The position numbers and the translations under genes were made by a program. From Ruegeria atlantica (GTDB lineage: Bacteria > Pseudomonadota > Alphaproteobacteria > Rhodobacterales > Rhodobacteraceae), in NCBI GenBank assembly GCA_013032095.1, contig WQBJ01000010.1, positions 79,070-143,069 on the forward strand: 64,000 nt of DNA. The letters are read 5' to 3'. Below, piece by piece: positions 43,184 to 52,423 of the stretch. Within the stretch, counting starts at the first letter, position 1; every line of letters starts with the position of its first letter. A model generated the notes under the pieces. That model did no database searches, was not told the origin of the DNA, and worked only from the letters and a program-made list of their open reading frames with translations.

Positions 43184-43242
43184 CCTGATCAGTGGATCAG
43201 GTTTAGCAGTTGGGCGGGGCGCGACGCCTGACGGCGCCGCGC
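43184..43242. other. Two adjacent hairpins downstream of the transaldolase-like gene
   Basis: 43184-43201 is a perfect CCTGATC-AGTG-GATCAGG stem-loop. 43219-43242 is a ten-base GC-rich stem with one mismatch and a TGAC loop. Both lie in the 197-bp gap between the fructose-6-phosphate aldolase stop and the DUF484 start (minus strand). The GC-rich hairpin, 15 bp after the aldolase stop, could terminate transcription though no T-run follows; the other may be an operator or leader hairpin of DUF484-xerC. Confidence 0.45.
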
Positions 43243-43256
43243 GGTTGTACAAACTA

Positions 43257-43910
43257 TCAGAGGATTTTCTGACCTGTCTTAGCCCAGTCGGCCAAGAAGG
43301 TTTCCAAGCCTTTGTCGGTCAGCGGGTGATCCGCTAGTTTCTTGATCACGGCCGGAGGGGCGGTGATCACGTCGGCGCCGATGCGGGCGCTGTCGGTCAC
43401 GTGGTTCACGGAACGGATCGAGGCAGCGAGGATTTCAGTCTCGAACCCGTAATTGTCATAGACCTGACGGATATCGGCGATAAGGTCCATGCCGTCGAGA
43501 TTGATGTCGTCCAGACGACCGATGAAGGGCGAGATGAAAGTGGCGCCTGCCTTGGCGGCCAGAATTGCCTGATTGGTCGAGAAGCAGAGGGTCACGTTGA
43601 CCATTTGGCCTTCGTCGGTCAGGGTTTTACAGGCTTTCAGACCGGCCCAAGTCAGCGGTACTTTGACCGCGATATTCGGCGCGATCTTTGCCAGCTTGCG
43701 GCCTTCGGCGATCATGTCGTCGGCTTCGGTGGCGACAACTTCGGCCGAAACGGGGCCGTCAACCAGATCACAGATCTCTTTAGTCACTTCCAGAATGTCG
43801 CGACCGGATTTCAGGATTAGCGAGGGGTTGGTGGTCACACCGTCCACCATGCCCAGATCGTTCAGTTCTGCGATGGCGTCGATCTCGGCGGTGTCTACGA
43901 AGAATTTCAT
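43257..43910 (-). CDS. fsa: Fructose-6-phosphate aldolase / small transaldolase
   Basis: 217 residues, the short single-barrel form of transaldolase. The Schiff-base lysine is Lys83 in [21 protein letters not shown] at the N-terminus and GVTTNPSLI at 24-32 are family hallmarks. Members either cleave fructose-6-phosphate to dihydroxyacetone and G3P or act as transaldolase in the pentose phosphate pathway; sequence alone does not decide. AAAGGA precedes the ATG. It diverges from priA, an arrangement conserved in alphaproteobacteria. Confidence 0.92.
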   Translation of the reverse strand: MKFFVDTAEIDAIAELNDLGMVDGVTTNPSLILKSGRDILEVTKEICDLVDGPVSAEVVATEADDMIAEGRKLAKIAPNIAVKVPLTWAGLKACKTLTDEGQMVNVTLCFSTNQAILAAKAGATFISPFIGRLDDINLDGMDLIADIRQVYDNYGFETEILAASIRSVNHVTDSARIGADVITAPPAVIKKLADHPLTDKGLETFLADWAKTGQKIL

Positions 43911-44000
43911 GCTGGCAGTCCTTTGATGGGTTGGCCTTGGTCGCGGATGCCTTTACCTCAAAGAGACCCATGCTGAAACCCCCCGGCCCAAGGATATGCG

Positions 44001-46196
44001 GTGAGCACTCAGGAGTATTTTGACCACGGAGAGCTGGTGGCAGTGCTGACCACACAGCCTTTGGACCGGACGCTGGACTACAAGGCGCCCGAAGGTGGGT
44101 GTTTTTTGGGGGCGTTTGTCGAAGTGCCATTGGGTCCGCGCAAAGTGCTGGGTGTGGTTTGGGGGCCGGGGCAGGGTGGATTTGACCTAAGCAAGGCACG
44201 GTCTGTGATCCGGGTGCTTGAGGTCGCGCCAATGCGCGAAGAGATGCGGGTGTTCTTGGGGAAGGTGGCCGATTACACGCTGACGCCGATGCCTGCCATG
44301 CTGCGGCTGGCAACGCGCGCGCCGGGGCTGGGCGACCCACCGTCGATGCGCAAGATCTACCGCCTTGGGGATGGCGAGCCAGACCGGATGACCGATGCGC
44401 GGGCGCGTGTGTTGGAGGTATTGCGGGACTACGGCGGTTTGGCCTTTACGTTGAAGGAACTGGCCGAGCAGGCGGGCGTGACTTCGTCGGTCGTGAAAGG
44501 GCTGGTGAAACAGGGGGCGGTGCGGGAGGAGGACAGCCCCCGCGATCTGCCTTATCCGCATCTAGACCCGGACCTGCCGGGTAAATCGTTGACCGAGGAT
44601 CAGGCGGCTGCGGTTGCGAATCTGCGAGCGGGTCAGCGAACGGGGGATTACGGCACGACGCTGCTGAAGGGCGTGACCGGGTCGGGCAAGACAGAGGTCT
44701 ATCTGGAGGCAGTGGCCGAAACGTTGCGAATGGGGCGGCAGGCATTGGTTCTGTTGCCCGAAATTGCCTTGACGGCGGAATTCCTGACGCGGGTCGAGGC
44801 GCGGTTTGGTGCGCGCCCAGCGGAGTGGCATTCTGGTGCCACCATGACAGAACGCCGCCGGGTCTGGCGGATGGTTGGCCAGGGCGATGCGCAATTGGTC
44901 GTGGGGGCTCGGTCGGCTCTGTTCCTGCCGTTTCGCGATCTGGGGCTGGTTGTGGTCGATGAGGAGCACGACACCTCGTACAAACAGGAAGATGGTGTGC
45001 ACTACAGCGCTCGCGACATGGCTGTGTTGCGCGCGGCCATCTGTGGCGCGCGGGTGGTTCTGGCCAGCGCCACGCCTTCGCTGGAGAGCTGGGCGAATGC
45101 CGAGGCGGGCAAGTATGAACGGCTCGACCTGACCTCGCGTTTTGGCGCGGCGGTGCTGCCCGAGATGAAGCCCATCGACATGCGCGCTGAGCAGATGCAG
45201 CCGGGGACGTGGATTTCCCCGTCTCTGCGGCAGGCGGTGCGGCAGCGGATCGAACGCGGCGAGCAATCGCTGCTGTTCATCAATCGTCGTGGTTACGCGC
45301 CGGTGACGTTGTGCCGGGCGTGTGGCGAGCAAATCGCCTGTGATCATTGCGATGCGCGTATGGTGGAACACCGGTTCCTGAAACGCCTGATGTGTCACCA
45401 ATGTGGTGAAACTAAACCGATGCCCGAGGCCTGTCCGTCCTGCGGGGTTGAGGGCAAGCTGGCTCCGGTAGGGCCGGGCATCGAACGGCTGGCGGAAGAG
45501 GCGGAAGCGACCTTTCCCGAGGCCAAGATCGCGATGCTGAGTTCTGATCTGTTCGGTTCGGCGCGCGCGTTGAAAGCCAAGATCGAGGAGATTGCCGAAG
45601 GGGATGCGGATATTGTCATCGGTACGCAGCTGGTTGCCAAGGGGCATAACTTTCCCAAACTGACTTTGGTTGGCGTTATCGACGCCGACCTCAGCTTGCA
45701 TGGGGCCGACCTGCGCGCGGCCGAGCGGACGTTCCAGTTGATGCGGCAGGTCGCAGGCCGCGCTGGACGGGCGGACAAGCCGGGGCAAGCTTTGTTGCAG
45801 ACCTTTCAACCGGAACACCCTGTTATCCGCGCCATTCTTTCGGGCGACGAAGAAGGTTTTTGGAAAGCCGAAGCCGCAGGGCGGCAGGCAGCGGGCGTGC
45901 CTCCCTACGGCCGCATGGCCGGGATCGTACTGTCCGGCCCAGAGGTGGGGCCGGTTTTTGACATTGGCAATGCAATGGCGCGAAACGATGCGCCTTTGCG
46001 CGAGATCGGCGCGCAGGTTTTCGGTCCTGCACCAGCGCCCATTGCCCGCATTCGGGGCCGACACAGGGTGCGCCTGTTGGTGAAGGCTCCCAAAGGCGCG
46101 CCCATTCAGGACGCTATCGCTCGTTGGATTGCCCCTCTGCGCCTGAAAGGCGATACCCGCTTGACCGTCGATATCGATCCGCAGAGCTTTTACTGA
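44001..46196 (+). CDS. priA: Primosomal replication restart helicase PriA
   Basis: 731 residues. N-terminal DNA-binding domain, Walker A GVTGSGKTEVYLEAV (about 220-234), DEEH box VVVDEEHDTSYKQEDG, then the zinc-binding insertion with Cys pairs CRACG, CDHCD, CHQCG, CPSCG, and the C-terminal helicase motifs (GTQLVAKGHNFP, GRAGRADKPG). It reloads the replisome at stalled forks. The start is GTG at 44001 with AAGGA six bases upstream. Confidence 0.96.
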   Translation: MSTQEYFDHGELVAVLTTQPLDRTLDYKAPEGGCFLGAFVEVPLGPRKVLGVVWGPGQGGFDLSKARSVIRVLEVAPMREEMRVFLGKVADYTLTPMPAMLRLATRAPGLGDPPSMRKIYRLGDGEPDRMTDARARVLEVLRDYGGLAFTLKELAEQAGVTSSVVKGLVKQGAVREEDSPRDLPYPHLDPDLPGKSLTEDQAAAVANLRAGQRTGDYGTTLLKGVTGSGKTEVYLEAVAETLRMGRQALVLLPEIALTAEFLTRVEARFGARPAEWHSGATMTERRRVWRMVGQGDAQLVVGARSALFLPFRDLGLVVVDEEHDTSYKQEDGVHYSARDMAVLRAAICGARVVLASATPSLESWANAEAGKYERLDLTSRFGAAVLPEMKPIDMRAEQMQPGTWISPSLRQAVRQRIERGEQSLLFINRRGYAPVTLCRACGEQIACDHCDARMVEHRFLKRLMCHQCGETKPMPEACPSCGVEGKLAPVGPGIERLAEEAEATFPEAKIAMLSSDLFGSARALKAKIEEIAEGDADIVIGTQLVAKGHNFPKLTLVGVIDADLSLHGADLRAAERTFQLMRQVAGRAGRADKPGQALLQTFQPEHPVIRAILSGDEEGFWKAEAAGRQAAGVPPYGRMAGIVLSGPEVGPVFDIGNAMARNDAPLREIGAQVFGPAPAPIARIRGRHRVRLLVKAPKGAPIQDAIARWIAPLRLKGDTRLTVDIDPQSFY

Positions 46197-46269
46197 CTCT
46201 GCATCAGCGCAGAGCGGCTGTGCACCAACCCTCTCGCCAAACCGTCAAAATGGGCGTAGAGGGAGTCCC

Positions 46270-47502
46270 ATGCTGAAACCCATGCCGCTCTCCGAGGCGC
46301 AGAGCCTTCCGTTCTGGCGCCGCCCCATCACGCTCTTGTTCATGATGGCGCTGACCATGCCCATCGCGTTCAACGGGTGGAGCGCGCTGCTGAACAATTT
46401 TGTCATCGAGGTGGCGAATTTCGACGGCGCAGATATTGGGCTTCTACATACAGTGCGCGAGATTCCGGGGTTTCTAGCCATTGGTGTGATCGCGGTGATC
46501 ATTTTTATCCGCGAGCAGGTCTTGGCGATGATCTCGCTGATGATGCTGGGCGTGGCAACGGCGGTGACGGCATGGTTCCCCAGCCTGGGTGGGTTGCTGT
46601 TTGTGACGTTGTTCAGTTCGATTGGCTTTCACTACTACGAAACGGTCAACCAGTCGCTGCAACTGCAATGGCTGCCCAAGGATCGCGCGCCCCAGATTCT
46701 GGGGTGGCTGGTCGCTATGGGGTCGGCAGCGACGGCGGTGGTATACGGCCTGATTGTGCTGACCTGGGACCGGTTCGATCTGTCCTACAACTTCGTTTTC
46801 ATGGCTGCGGGTGGGGTGACAGCCCTGCTGGCATTGCTCTGCCTGTTCGCCTATCCGCAGTTCGATGCGCCCACGCCGCAGACTAAGAAATTGGTCCTGC
46901 GCAAACGCTATTGGCTGTACTACGCGTTGCAATTCATGGCCGGTGCGCGGCGGCAGATATTTGTCGTCTTCGCGGGCTTTATGATGGTCGAGAAATTCGG
47001 CTTTGAGGTCCACGAACTGACCAGCCTCTACCTGATCAACCTGATGATCAACATGGCCGCTGCTCCCTTGCTGGGCAAAGCCGTGGCCAAGTTCGGCGAG
47101 CGCCGCACGCTGATCTTTGAATATACCGGTCTGGCCATCGTCTTCGCAGCCTACGGGGGCATCTACTGGTTCGGCTGGGGTGTTCTGCTGGCCGCGATCC
47201 TCTATGTGATCGACCATGTGCTGTTTGCTCTGGCCTTGGCCCTTAAGACATATTTTCAAAAGATCGCTGACCCGGCAGATATAGCCCCCACAGCCGCGGT
47301 GGCCTTCACCATCAACCACATCGCAGCGGTGTTCCTGCCTGCTTTGCTGGGTCTGCTTTGGGTCGTGTCGCCCGGTGCGGTCTTCGGTCTGGCCACAGCG
47401 ATGGCTTTGGTTTCTCTGGCTCTGTCGATGCTGATCCCGCGTCACCCCGAACCGGGCAATGAAACCATCCTTTCGAAATACGCCCCGGCGCCTGCGGAAT
47501 AG
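46270..47502 (+). CDS. MFS transporter
   Basis: 410 residues with about 12 membrane helices in two sets of six separated by a charged central loop near DAPTPQTKKLVLRKRYW. Conserved features include TVREIPGFLAIGV and FHYYETVNQSLQLQWLPKD in the N-terminal half. The substrate is unknown. GAGGGAGT precedes the ATG at 46270. Its stop lies 66 bp before prmA, which has its own strong ribosome site; no clear operon partner. Confidence 0.85.
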   Translation: MLKPMPLSEAQSLPFWRRPITLLFMMALTMPIAFNGWSALLNNFVIEVANFDGADIGLLHTVREIPGFLAIGVIAVIIFIREQVLAMISLMMLGVATAVTAWFPSLGGLLFVTLFSSIGFHYYETVNQSLQLQWLPKDRAPQILGWLVAMGSAATAVVYGLIVLTWDRFDLSYNFVFMAAGGVTALLALLCLFAYPQFDAPTPQTKKLVLRKRYWLYYALQFMAGARRQIFVVFAGFMMVEKFGFEVHELTSLYLINLMINMAAAPLLGKAVAKFGERRTLIFEYTGLAIVFAAYGGIYWFGWGVLLAAILYVIDHVLFALALALKTYFQKIADPADIAPTAAVAFTINHIAAVFLPALLGLLWVVSPGAVFGLATAMALVSLALSMLIPRHPEPGNETILSKYAPAPAE

Positions 47503-47568
47503 GTGTCAATGCTTGACCTTGGCGGGTCCACGCCATAGGCGCTGTCTCAACTGAGACAGGAGGCCCCC

Positions 47569-48447
47569 ATGCCCACATTCACCGCGCTTACCACTCTGAC
47601 CGGCAAGAAAGCCGCCGAAGGTCTGGGCGAAGCGATGGAGCGTCTGGACCCGGAACCCACCGGCGTCGGCGTGTTCGAGGTTGAGGACGGCTCGGGCCTG
47701 TGGGAGGTCGGCGGCTATTTCACCGAAGCACCGGATGAAACCGCATTGGCCGTTTTGGCAGTCGCATTCGAGGCAAAGCCCTTTGTCGTCTCGGAACTGC
47801 CCGAAACCGACTGGGTCGCGCATGTGAGGCGGGAACTGGCCCCGGTCGAGGCTGGTCGGTTCTTTGTCTACGGCAGCCACGATGCCGATAAGCTACCTGA
47901 AGGGCGCATACCGCTGCTGATCGAGGCTGCGATGGCCTTCGGCACCGGCCACCACGGCACCACACTGGGCTGTCTCAAGGCACTGGATCATCTTTTGAAT
48001 GACGGCTTCGAAGCGACCAAAGTCGCCGATATCGGTTGTGGAACCGCTGTTCTGGCGATGGCTGCGGCACGTGTCTGTAACGGTGATATTATCGCCAGCG
48101 ACATCGATCAGGTTGCCGTGGACGTCGCCGAGGCAAACCTGAAGGCCAACGACATGGCTGGGCAGGTCCACTGTGTTGAGGCCGCCGGATTCGATCACCC
48201 GGACCTGAAATCGAACTCGCCCTATGATCTGATTTTCGCAAATATCCTCAAAGGCCCTCTGGTGGCGTTGTCCCCCGAAATCGCAGCGAATCTGCGGGTG
48301 GATGGCTATGCGATCTTGTCGGGAATCCTTAACGAACAAGCCGATGATGTGATTTCGGTTTATTTACAGAACGGGTTCAATCTGGCCAAAAGGGATGAAA
48401 TTGGTGAGTGGACGACGCTAATATTAAGCAAACAGGGCTTAAATTAG
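47569..48447 (+). CDS. prmA: Ribosomal protein L11 methyltransferase
   Basis: 292 residues. SAM-binding motif I is VADIGCGTAVLAMAAARV, preceded by AFGTGHHGTTLGCLKAL, the PrmA signature; motif for the target site is DLIFANILKGPLVAL (N/D-PF/Y-like). It trimethylates ribosomal protein L11. AGGAGG precedes the ATG at 47569. Single gene; the small membrane protein gene follows after about 100 bp of AT-richer sequence. Confidence 0.95.
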   Translation: MPTFTALTTLTGKKAAEGLGEAMERLDPEPTGVGVFEVEDGSGLWEVGGYFTEAPDETALAVLAVAFEAKPFVVSELPETDWVAHVRRELAPVEAGRFFVYGSHDADKLPEGRIPLLIEAAMAFGTGHHGTTLGCLKALDHLLNDGFEATKVADIGCGTAVLAMAAARVCNGDIIASDIDQVAVDVAEANLKANDMAGQVHCVEAAGFDHPDLKSNSPYDLIFANILKGPLVALSPEIAANLRVDGYAILSGILNEQADDVISVYLQNGFNLAKRDEIGEWTTLILSKQGLN

Positions 48448-48545
48448 ACTATTTGCAGGAGTTTCGTGGAATTTTGCCTCTTTTTTGTCGCAATCTGTAA
48501 CTACCGTCATAACGTGGTTACGGGGGCGGTTTTTTGGAGGCTGCC

Positions 48546-48890
48546 ATGACGGGAAAACAACTGGAATTCGATCAGCGCGTTCATCGCCTGAATAAGAAAC
48601 ACGCCAAGCTCAGCCGGGGGTATCGTGCGACGATGCGCAAAGACGGGCTTGTGGTGATGAAACCGCAGCGGGTCAAATCTGCTGTTCCGGCAAAATTGCT
48701 TTTGATTTGTCTTGTTGGAATATTTGTATTTAAGACGTTTTTACTCAGCAGCCTTGGCGCTTCGGCCTATCAGTCTCGTGTTGAAAGCCTGGCGCAGGGT
48801 ACGTCTGTTGAAAAAGCCGGTGCATGGGTTATGCAGATTGACCCTGTATCAGAGTATCTGGCGACTCAGATCAACGGCTTCTTCCACTAA
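48546..48890 (+). CDS. Small single-pass membrane protein of unknown function
   Basis: 114 residues. The N-terminal ~45 residues are strongly basic (RVHRLNKKHAKLSRGYRA), then one membrane helix at about 52-70 (LLLICLVGIFVFKTFLLSS) and a C-terminal periplasmic part (SLAQGTSVEKAGAWVMQID). The arrangement fits an inner membrane protein with a cytosolic DNA-, RNA- or lipid-binding tail; I recognise no family. GGAGG lies five bases before the ATG at 48546. It is flanked by prmA and, on the other strand, DUF1127. Confidence 0.7.
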   Translation: MTGKQLEFDQRVHRLNKKHAKLSRGYRATMRKDGLVVMKPQRVKSAVPAKLLLICLVGIFVFKTFLLSSLGASAYQSRVESLAQGTSVEKAGAWVMQIDPVSEYLATQINGFFH

Positions 48891-48903
48891 ATTCGACCCG
48901 CCG

Positions 48904-48942
48904 AAAAAAAAGAAACGCCGCGCATCATGACTCGCGCGGCGT
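48904..48942 (-). terminator. Rho-independent terminator of the DUF1127 gene
   Basis: Minus-strand hairpin AACGCCGCGCG ... CGCGGCGTT followed by TTCTTTTTTTT, 51 bp after the DUF1127 stop. It also separates it from the convergent small membrane protein gene. Confidence 0.88.
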
Positions 48943-48992
48943 TCTGTTGCGCCCCAAAAGGGGGAGAGGGGCGCGTGAGTGGTGGTTCTGTC

Positions 48993-49205
48993 TTAACGAC
49001 GACCTTCTGCCACGGCGTCAATATCGCCACGGCACAGGCCGATATCTTCCAGCTCGCGATCCGACAGACCGTTTAGTGCTTTGCGGGTCGCGCGGGCGTC
49101 GCTCCATTCGATAGCCGCGTTTGCGACCGATGCGAAAGTTGCGCCGATACGGCCAACGAGGCCGAACGAGCCAGTGGTGATGCGGGTGGTGTCCAGTGCA
49201 GCCAT
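48993..49205 (-). CDS. DUF1127 domain small protein (YjiS-like)
   Basis: 70 residues. The C-terminal half is the DUF1127 motif: RATRKALNGLSDRELEDIGLCRGDIDAVA, here seen as RKALNGLSDRELEDIGLCRG at about 41-60. In alphaproteobacteria such small Arg-rich proteins bind RNA and act in stress, phosphate or carbon regulation (CcaF1/PcfM-type work in Rhodobacter and Agrobacterium). The role here is inferred only from the domain. It is monocistronic, with a terminator after it and a purine-rich ribosome site (AGAAGGAAACAGGAT) before it. Confidence 0.88.
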   Translation of the reverse strand: MAALDTTRITTGSFGLVGRIGATFASVANAAIEWSDARATRKALNGLSDRELEDIGLCRGDIDAVAEGRR

Positions 49206-49539
49206 ATCCTGTTTCCTTCTGGTTAAAGTTTATGTCTCGATCATCTGATCTGAGCGGCATCTAGTGATGTCGATTTGGCTGCGCAAGTGCAGAAAATGCA
49301 TGTGTCCTATGCAATTTCTGCAAGGCAGAATATTCGTTAAAAACCCTTAATTTATTGACCTTAAAACCGTTAGGGTGCGTGTCGAAATTAGACTTTCCAC
49401 TGTCGCAATTAGGCCGATTTGTCGCCCCCGGAATAGGTGTGTCGTTTTTAACCTCTGGGTCAATTCGCTTGGAAAATGTTCACGCTTCGTGCTAATCCGT
49501 AAGAAAGATCACAAAAACCCGAGCAGGCCGAGGCACAAC
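49206..49539. other. Divergent intergenic region between the DUF1127 gene and ruvC
   Basis: 334 bp, AT-richer than its surroundings in the middle (49320-49370), where promoters for both directions likely lie. It contains a LexA-box-like sequence at 49478-49492. I see no small RNA signature or terminator that would be clear enough to call. Confidence 0.6.
49478..49492 (+). promoter_or_regulatory. LexA-box-like site upstream of ruvC
   Basis: GTTC-ACGCTTC-GTGC matches the alphaproteobacterial SOS box GTTC-N7-GTTC with exact spacing and one mismatch in the second half. It lies 47 bp before the ruvC ATG. The Ruv genes are SOS-controlled in several bacteria, so control of ruvCAB by LexA is plausible. 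Confidence 0.5.
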
Positions 49540-50037
49540 ATGCGGATTTTGGGCATTGATCCGGGGCTCAGAACCCTGGGATGGGGCGTCATCGAATCAC
49601 ATGGCAGCCGTCTGAGCCACATTGCAAACGGTTTGTGCAAATCGGATGGAGATGATCTGGGCGAGCGATTGTTGTCACTGCACAATCAGATTGTCGAGGT
49701 CATTGCCGAACACCAACCCGATCAGGCTGCCATCGAACAGACATTTGTCAACAAGGATGGGGCTGGCACCCTGAAGCTGGGGCAGGCGCGGGGGGTGGCT
49801 TTGCTGACGCTGGCGCAGGCCGGGTTGCCAGTGGGCGAATATGCACCCAACCGGGTCAAAAAGACGGTCGTAGGTGTCGGTCATGCCGAGAAAGAGCAGG
49901 TTCTTCACATGGTCAAGCTGCAATTACCGGGTTGCCAGCCTAAAGGGGCGGACGCGGCAGATGCGCTGGCGATTGCCATCTGTCATTCCTATTACGGCAC
50001 AGCGCCTCAGGCGCGGATGAAAGAGGTGCGGGCATGA
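49540..50037 (+). CDS. ruvC: Holliday junction resolvase RuvC
   Basis: 165 residues. Catalytic acids: Asp7 in ILGIDPGLR, Glu66 in AAIEQTFVN, Asp138 and Asp141 in GADAADALA, all in place. It cuts Holliday junctions delivered by RuvAB. I chose the ATG at 49540 because the protein core starts there; a longer open frame upstream codes no family sequence. The ruvA ATG overlaps its stop by 4 bp. Confidence 0.97.
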   Translation: MRILGIDPGLRTLGWGVIESHGSRLSHIANGLCKSDGDDLGERLLSLHNQIVEVIAEHQPDQAAIEQTFVNKDGAGTLKLGQARGVALLTLAQAGLPVGEYAPNRVKKTVVGVGHAEKEQVLHMVKLQLPGCQPKGADAADALAIAICHSYYGTAPQARMKEVRA

Positions 50038-50711
50038 TTGGAAAACTGACAGGGCGGCTGGACTATCGCGCGGCAGATCACGTTCTGATCGACGTACGGG
50101 GTGTTGGCTACATCGTTTATTGCTCGGACAGAACGATGGCAGCGTTGCCGGGTGTGGGCGAGGCAGTCTCGATTTACACCGACATGGTCGTGCGCGAGGA
50201 TCTGATGCAGCTCTATGGCTTCCTGTCGCTGGTTGAAAAGGAATGGCATCGATTGTTGTGCTCGGTGCAGGGCGTCGGGGCCAAGGTCTCGCTGGCCATT
50301 CTGTCCGCGTTGGGGCCGGATGGTGTAAGCCGGGCCATTGCTCTGGGTGATTGGGGCGCGGTCAAGGCGGCCAAGGGTGTTGGGCCGAAGACGGCGCAGC
50401 GAATAGTGCTGGATCTCAAGGACAAAGCGCCGGGTGTGATGGCCATGGGCGGCACCGTGACTGAGGCAATGGATGGCCCCGAATTGGAAGTCGTTGAACT
50501 GGCCGAACCCGCGCCGGCGCCAAAGCGGGCGGTCAGACCGGCCTCGGGTTCCGCGGCATCGTCAGCCGGGGCGTTGTCGGCGCTATCCAATCTGGGTTAT
50601 GGACCCTCTGATGCGGCCTCGGCCGTTGCCGAAGCTGCGGCCAGCCTGCCAGATGCGGGTGAGGCTGACCTGATCCGCGCGGCGCTGAAACTACTTGCTC
50701 CGAAAGGGTGA
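50034..50711 (+). CDS. ruvA: Holliday junction branch migration protein RuvA
   Basis: 225 residues. Domain I (OB fold, [19 protein letters not shown] at 3-21), domain II with helix-hairpin-helix motifs ([34 protein letters not shown]), a long Pro/Ala/Glu linker and the C-terminal RuvB-binding domain ([16 protein letters not shown]). The linker makes it somewhat longer than the E. coli protein (203). Overlaps ruvC by 4 bp and ends 4 bp before ruvB: one operon. Confidence 0.96.
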   Translation: MIGKLTGRLDYRAADHVLIDVRGVGYIVYCSDRTMAALPGVGEAVSIYTDMVVREDLMQLYGFLSLVEKEWHRLLCSVQGVGAKVSLAILSALGPDGVSRAIALGDWGAVKAAKGVGPKTAQRIVLDLKDKAPGVMAMGGTVTEAMDGPELEVVELAEPAPAPKRAVRPASGSAASSAGALSALSNLGYGPSDAASAVAEAAASLPDAGEADLIRAALKLLAPKG

Positions 50712-50715
50712 TTGA

Positions 50716-51735
50716 ATGGTAGACGCCGACCCCACCCTGCGCCCCGAGCCCATGCCCGAGGACAACGACCGCGCCCTGCGCCCGCAGGGGCTGGACGAGT
50801 TCATCGGTCAGGCCGAGGCGCGTGCCAACCTGCGCGTTTTCATCCAATCCGCCCGCCAGCGGGGCGAAGCGATGGATCATACGCTGTTTCATGGCCCTCC
50901 GGGGCTGGGTAAGACGACACTGGCGCAGATAATGGCGCGTGAGTTGGGGGTGAACTTTCGCATGACCTCCGGCCCGGTTCTGGCCAAGGCCGGGGATCTG
51001 GCGGCGATCCTGACCAATTTGGAATCGCGGGATGTGCTGTTCATCGACGAAATCCACCGCCTGAACCCGGCGGTGGAAGAGGTTCTGTACCCGGCGATGG
51101 AAGATTTCGAGCTGGATCTCGTGATTGGTGAAGGCCCTGCTGCGCGGACCGTTCGAATTGAATTGCAGCCCTTTACCCTGGTCGGGGCGACCACGCGGAT
51201 GGGTCTGCTGACGACGCCACTGCGTGACCGGTTCGGCATTCCGACGCGGTTGCAATTCTACACGGTTGATGAACTGCACGAGATTGTCACCCGCAACGCC
51301 CGCAAGCTGGGCGCGCCCGCCGACGATGACGGCGCGCGCGAGATTGCGCGCCGGTCACGCGGGACGCCACGGATCGCCGGGCGGTTGCTGCGGCGGGTGG
51401 TTGATTTCGCCATTGTAGAAGGTGACGGGCGGATCACCCGCGAACTGGCAGATGGCGCGCTCACTCGCCTGGGGGTCGACAATCTTGGTCTGGACGGCGC
51501 GGACCGGCGGTATCTGAAGTTGATTGCCGAGAACTACGCCGGTGGGCCGGTGGGGATCGAGACCTTATCGGCGGCCCTGTCTGAAAGCCGGGATTCGCTG
51601 GAAGAGGTGATCGAGCCTTATTTGCTTCAGCAGGGATTGATTCAACGCACCCCGCGCGGGCGGATGCTGGCTCAAAAGGCGTGGACGCATCTAGGCATGG
51701 CCGCTCCACGGGGGCAGAGCGATCTGTTCGGTTGA
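50716..51735 (+). CDS. ruvB: Holliday junction branch migration ATPase RuvB
   Basis: 339 residues, full length. Walker A GPPGLGKT at 60-67, Walker [11 protein letters not shown], sensor 1 GATTRMGLL, Arg finger region [12 protein letters not shown] and the C-terminal winged helix ending in [14 protein letters not shown]. It forms the hexameric motor on RuvA-bound junctions. Follows ruvA immediately. The next gene on the strand begins 61 bp later, so the ruv operon may end or read into it. Confidence 0.97.
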   Translation: MVDADPTLRPEPMPEDNDRALRPQGLDEFIGQAEARANLRVFIQSARQRGEAMDHTLFHGPPGLGKTTLAQIMARELGVNFRMTSGPVLAKAGDLAAILTNLESRDVLFIDEIHRLNPAVEEVLYPAMEDFELDLVIGEGPAARTVRIELQPFTLVGATTRMGLLTTPLRDRFGIPTRLQFYTVDELHEIVTRNARKLGAPADDDGAREIARRSRGTPRIAGRLLRRVVDFAIVEGDGRITRELADGALTRLGVDNLGLDGADRRYLKLIAENYAGGPVGIETLSAALSESRDSLEEVIEPYLLQQGLIQRTPRGRMLAQKAWTHLGMAAPRGQSDLFG

Positions 51736-51796
51736 AGTGCGCGCCTTTAGAAATTATGCCTCCGACGGCTGTATTTGAAACACAAGAGGACAGAGC

Positions 51797-52420
51797 GTGA
51801 CACCCGATCAGATCGAGGCGCTGTTTACGCGTGAAAGTGGTGAGTTTCTGTTTGCCCGTTGGGGGCGACCCATCGCGCCCATCGTCTTTGGCGTCGAAGA
51901 TGAAACGCTGTCCACCGTCAAAGGCGCATTTGAAGCTGTGGTGACTTTGGCCGGGCATCAGATGGCCGAGACCGACCCCGAGTTGGGCGCCAATTGCATG
52001 GTCTTTTTCTTCTGCGATTGGCAAGAGTTGTTGGAGGTTCCCGATTTGGATCGGCTGATCCCGGATCTCGCGCCTTTGGTGGATCGTCTGGTGGCAGCAG
52101 ATGCCAACCAATACAGGGTTTTTCGGTTTGAAGAGGACGGCGCGATCCGCGCGGCCTTTGTGTTCCTGAGAATGGACAAGGAGCTGTCGAAAGTTCCGGC
52201 CGAGACATTGGCGCTGAGCCAAGTGGTGCAAACCATTTTGCTGTGGTCCGATACCGCGTTTCGTACGCAATCTCCTCTTGCTGTGGCCGGGGGAACAACG
52301 GTTCTGCGACCGGATATAGCCGAGTTGATCCGGGCAGCCTATGATCCGGTCCTTCCCTGTGCGGCACTGGACGCTTCCCACGCGTTGCGGTTGTTCGCGC
52401 GGTTGAAGCCGCCTCAGTAG
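51797..52420 (+). CDS. Conserved hypothetical protein downstream of ruvB
   Basis: 207 residues, soluble, mixed alpha/beta with no membrane segment or signal. It contains FLFARWGRPIAPIVFGVEDE at the front and MVFFFCDWQELLEVPDLDRL in the middle; the last part is helical (DASHALRLFARLKPP). I recognise no characterised family. The start is GTG at 51797 with AGAGGA upstream, and the protein reads smoothly from there. It may be cotranscribed with ruvB. The opposing SulP gene ends 3 bp away. Confidence 0.7.
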   Translation: MTPDQIEALFTRESGEFLFARWGRPIAPIVFGVEDETLSTVKGAFEAVVTLAGHQMAETDPELGANCMVFFFCDWQELLEVPDLDRLIPDLAPLVDRLVAADANQYRVFRFEEDGAIRAAFVFLRMDKELSKVPAETLALSQVVQTILLWSDTAFRTQSPLAVAGGTTVLRPDIAELIRAAYDPVLPCAALDASHALRLFARLKPPQ

Positions 52421-52423
52421 GAT

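Noticed and set aside
44562..46064. 500-codon open frame opposite priA
   Set aside because: Antisense shadow; no start signal and no family pattern.
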